Assembly (NCBI GenBank): GCA_021647805.1 | Contig: JAKITZ010000095.1 | Coordinates: 1 to 8,866 of the forward strand | Origin: Robiginitomaculum sp. | Lineage (GTDB): Bacteria > Pseudomonadota > Alphaproteobacteria > Caulobacterales > Maricaulaceae | Direction of reading: 5' to 3' | Length of the DNA: 8,866 bases | Shown here: piece after piece, positions 7,470 through 8,866 of the stretch | Numbering within the stretch: the first letter of the stretch is position 1 | How the letters are laid out: the number at the start of each line of letters is the position of its first letter | Position numbers and translations under genes: made by a program | The notes under the pieces: model-generated | What the model saw: the letters and a program-made list of their open reading frames with translations, nothing else | What the model was told of the DNA's origin: nothing | The model's database searches: none

Positions 7470-7490
7470 AGCAGGCCAAATGTGGCTGCT
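7470..7490 (-). other. Possible hairpin between the small exported gene and the outer-membrane factor gene
   Basis: Minus-strand bases AGCAGCC and GGCCTGCT can pair with one bulged C and a 6-base loop (ACATTT). It sits 13 bases after the upstream stop and about 118 bases before the next start, and is followed by CTTTG rather than a T run. It could be an mRNA-stabilising or attenuating hairpin. The rest of the 150-base gap (7353-7502) holds nothing else I can support. Confidence 0.35.
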
Positions 7491-7502
7491 GTTTTATGAG
7501 AC

Positions 7503-7820
7503 CTAGATTATAGGGGGGTGCAGTATGTCTGCTGGTGCCTGATTAGGTGGCAGAGCTACTATAGCCAATAAGTTTAATTTTATTGCCGGTTTTGCATTTA
7601 CCGAAATTATCTTGCTTACCAAATATTGGTGTACAACTACGCATATATCACAAGCGGCAGTTAAGGTTTCTGAGGGTTTTTGATTATCACCAAGAAAATC
7701 ACTTAGCTGAACTTCGGTGATGTTTGAAACGGGTGAAACAGTTTTCTCATCAGTGCCAAACCCGTGCAAGGATATGGCCAACAGGCTAATGATCAATAAT
7801 TTGGTGACGAATAGTTTCAT
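7503..7820 (-). CDS. Small exported Cys/His protein heading the efflux operon (function unknown, possibly CzcI-like)
   Basis: This 105-aa protein has an N-terminal signal peptide or membrane anchor (MKLFVTKLLIISLLAISLHG, 1-20). A polar linker follows (22-52), then a short segment with CDIC at 57-60 and His at 64 (CxxCxxxH), then a hydrophobic stretch NLLAIVAL (83-90), and a Pro-rich tail PPNQAPADILHPPII. Size, export signal, Cys/His motif, Pro-rich end and position directly before an RND metal-efflux triplet recall CzcI-like or DUF2946-type proteins of czc operons. I cannot confirm homology, so this is a suggestion from context. A periplasmic metal-binding or sensing accessory is plausible. 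The Shine-Dalgarno is poor (GTTGATTTT before the ATG). The gene probably shares a transcript with the pump genes, as no strong terminator follows it. Confidence 0.7.
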   Translation of the reverse strand: MKLFVTKLLIISLLAISLHGFGTDEKTVSPVSNITEVQLSDFLGDNQKPSETLTAACDICVVVHQYLVSKIISVNAKPAIKLNLLAIVALPPNQAPADILHPPII

Positions 7821-8050
7821 AAAATCAACAATTAATTTTGCTTATCGGGTTTGTAACGACCACATCATGTTCTGTAAAGGTACAAGGTTCTCACGAAAAG
7901 TTTACTACCAATGGTCTTGGCAAAATAATTGTAGTTATTATTTGAGGGTAATATAGTTCTCGTTCGTATAAAAACATGACTATCACAAGAAAATCGACTA
8001 ATTTTTCTGATAATTTTATTTTGTAATCAAGGTTAAGGTAACTAAACGCA
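7821..8050. promoter_or_regulatory. Divergent intergenic region between the efflux operon and the metal ATPase
   Basis: This 230-base A+T-rich region must hold the promoters of both the minus-strand efflux operon and the plus-strand ATPase gene. AAGGT is repeated as close direct pairs at 7877-7881/7884-7888 and 8029-8033/8035-8039. The last copy also serves as a Shine-Dalgarno-like site 12 bases before the ATPase ATG. Candidate -10 elements on the + strand are TATAAA (7967-7972) and GATAAT (8009-8014), neither with a good -35 at 17 bases. On the minus strand, TTTACA near 7870 with a TACAAA-like hexamer is only a weak promoter. I see no clear MerR/CueR dyad or CusR box. No regulator gene lies in this window. 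Confidence 0.5.
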
Positions 8051-8866
8051 ATGGGACACGATCATAGTAAGCACACCGAGAAAACGAAAACTGGCGAAGC
8101 AAAAACAGAAGAGCATGAGTGTTGTCACCATGATCATGGTGCAGCGCCGAAGCATACAGGGCCGGTAGACGAAAGTGCGATTTATACCTGTCCTATGCAC
8201 CCAGAGATCGAACAAGTAGGCTCCGGAACCTGCCCCAAATGCGGTATGGCATTAGAGCCAAAAGGCTTACCCGACCCTGATGCAGGGCCTGATCCTGAGC
8301 TGGTTGATTTTACCAAACGTTTTTGGGTTGGCTTAGTTCTGACCATACCGGTTTTAATTATTGCTATGGGGCCGTTTGTCGGCCTGCCGATCAAAGACTG
8401 GATACCCTCTGTCGGTGAATGGCCTTCGGCAACGGTTGCCAAATGGATTGAAATGATCCTTGGTACACCGGTAGTGGCGTGGGCTGGTTGGCCGTTCTTT
8501 GTGCGTGGCTGGCAGTCTATTATCAACAAAAGCCTAAACATGTTTACCTTGATTGCCATTGGTACTGGTGCCGCACTTATTTACAGTATTACGGCAACAG
8601 TCTTACCGGGTATTTTCCCTGAAGCTTTTCAAAAAAACGGCGTAGTAGAGGTTTATTTTGAAGCTGCTGCGGTGATCGTTGTTCTAGTTTTATTGGGTCA
8701 AGTGCTGGAATTACGTGCCAGAGCGCGAACCGGCGGTGCAATTCGTGCATTGATGGATTTATCGCCAAAAACCGCACGGATTGTTCGTGAAAATGGCGAG
8801 GAAGAAGATATTCCGCTTGAACATGTTATGGCCGGTGATTTGCTTCGCGTGCGTCCCGGTGACAAA
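8051..8866 (+). CDS. copA: P1B-type heavy-metal-translocating ATPase (CopA-like), N-terminal part, cut by right edge
   Basis: The frame is open for 272 codons from the ATG at 8051 to the window end. An in-frame TAA at 8039-8041 makes this the first possible start. Family members run about 750-850 aa, so the phosphorylation (DKTGT) and ATP-binding domains lie outside. Residues 1-36 are a His/Cys-rich leader (MGHDHSKH, then HECCHHDHG at 22-30). Residues 45-70 form a Cys/His/Met metal-binding domain, YTCPMHPEI (45-53) and [12 protein letters not shown] (59-70), of the kind often found in copper ATPases. Membrane helices follow at about 91-113, 135-155, 163-185 and 200-221, with [19 protein letters not shown] (161-179) and [19 protein letters not shown] (216-234). 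The start of the actuator domain ([19 protein letters not shown]) follows. It exports cytosolic metal using ATP. Copper/silver is the likeliest substrate, but the decisive CPC-type motif is not in the window. It is divergent from the RND operon. Confidence 0.92.
   Translation, partial: MGHDHSKHTEKTKTGEAKTEEHECCHHDHGAAPKHTGPVDESAIYTCPMHPEIEQVGSGTCPKCGMALEPKGLPDPDAGPDPELVDFTKRFWVGLVLTIPVLIIAMGPFVGLPIKDWIPSVGEWPSATVAKWIEMILGTPVVAWAGWPFFVRGWQSIINKSLNMFTLIAIGTGAALIYSITATVLPGIFPEAFQKNGVVEVYFEAAAVIVVLVLLGQVLELRARARTGGAIRALMDLSPKTARIVRENGEEEDIPLEHVMAGDLLRVRPGDK

Noticed and set aside
7821..8050. MerR/CueR-type operator between the divergent units
   Set aside because: ACCTTGTACC on the minus strand looked suggestive, but no matching inverted half-site with a 19-20 base promoter spacer is present.
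8182..8777. Two minus-strand open frames (8182-8559 and 8589-8777)
   Set aside because: They lie antisense inside the P-type ATPase, have no recognisable protein features, and the plus frame is clearly coding.
1..8866. CRISPR arrays, tRNA/rRNA genes, insertion sequences
   Set aside because: No regularly spaced repeats, cloverleaf pattern, transposase or terminal inverted repeats were seen on either strand.

Overview
The window looks like a metal-efflux locus from a Gram-negative bacterium, most likely a proteobacterium of moderate G+C (estimated by eye, low to mid 40s percent). The evidence is a complete tripartite RND system needing an outer membrane, a signal-peptide-bearing beta-barrel protein ending in Phe, and Shine-Dalgarno-led genes. 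An alphaproteobacterium is my best guess, because a PII-like gene behind an RND pump and the left-edge 'THYCPQGNQPRL' protein are familiar there; this is not proven.

Layout. Bases 1-371 (+) hold the C-terminal part of a conserved protein of unknown function. Bases 372-724 have no gene but contain a perfect 26-bp A/T-only palindrome. Bases 725-1399 (+) encode a small outer-membrane beta-barrel protein, followed by a strong palindromic terminator (1433-1466). From 7820 down to 1476 the minus strand carries one apparent operon of five genes: a small exported Cys/His protein, an outer-membrane factor (CzcC/CusC type), a periplasmic adaptor (CzcB/CusB type), the RND pump (CzcA/CusA type), and a divergent PII-like protein. 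Two junctions (OMF/adaptor and pump/PII) are 4-base ATGA overlaps. Bases 7821-8050 are an A+T-rich divergent intergenic region. From 8051 (+) to the right edge runs the N-terminal third of a P1B-type metal ATPase with a His-rich leader and a Cys/His/Met metal-binding domain; it is open to the end of the window.

Working together. The ATPase would move cytosolic metal across the inner membrane. The RND, adaptor and OMF complex would carry metal from the periplasm out of the cell. The small exported protein may be a periplasmic accessory or sensor. The PII-like protein is translationally coupled to the pump and is the most interesting component. It keeps the PII fold signature (TG...D.G.I.V) but lacks the uridylylated Tyr51 position and most of the classical ATP/2-oxoglutarate residues, so it is probably a dedicated regulator or metal-responsive partner of the pump rather than a nitrogen sensor. 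This fits the PII-NG type known near metal-efflux genes. The pump keeps Asp408 and Glu415 of the CzcA proton path but has Gly at the Asp402 position, and it also lacks the CusA methionine triad. Its metal therefore cannot be read directly from the sequence.
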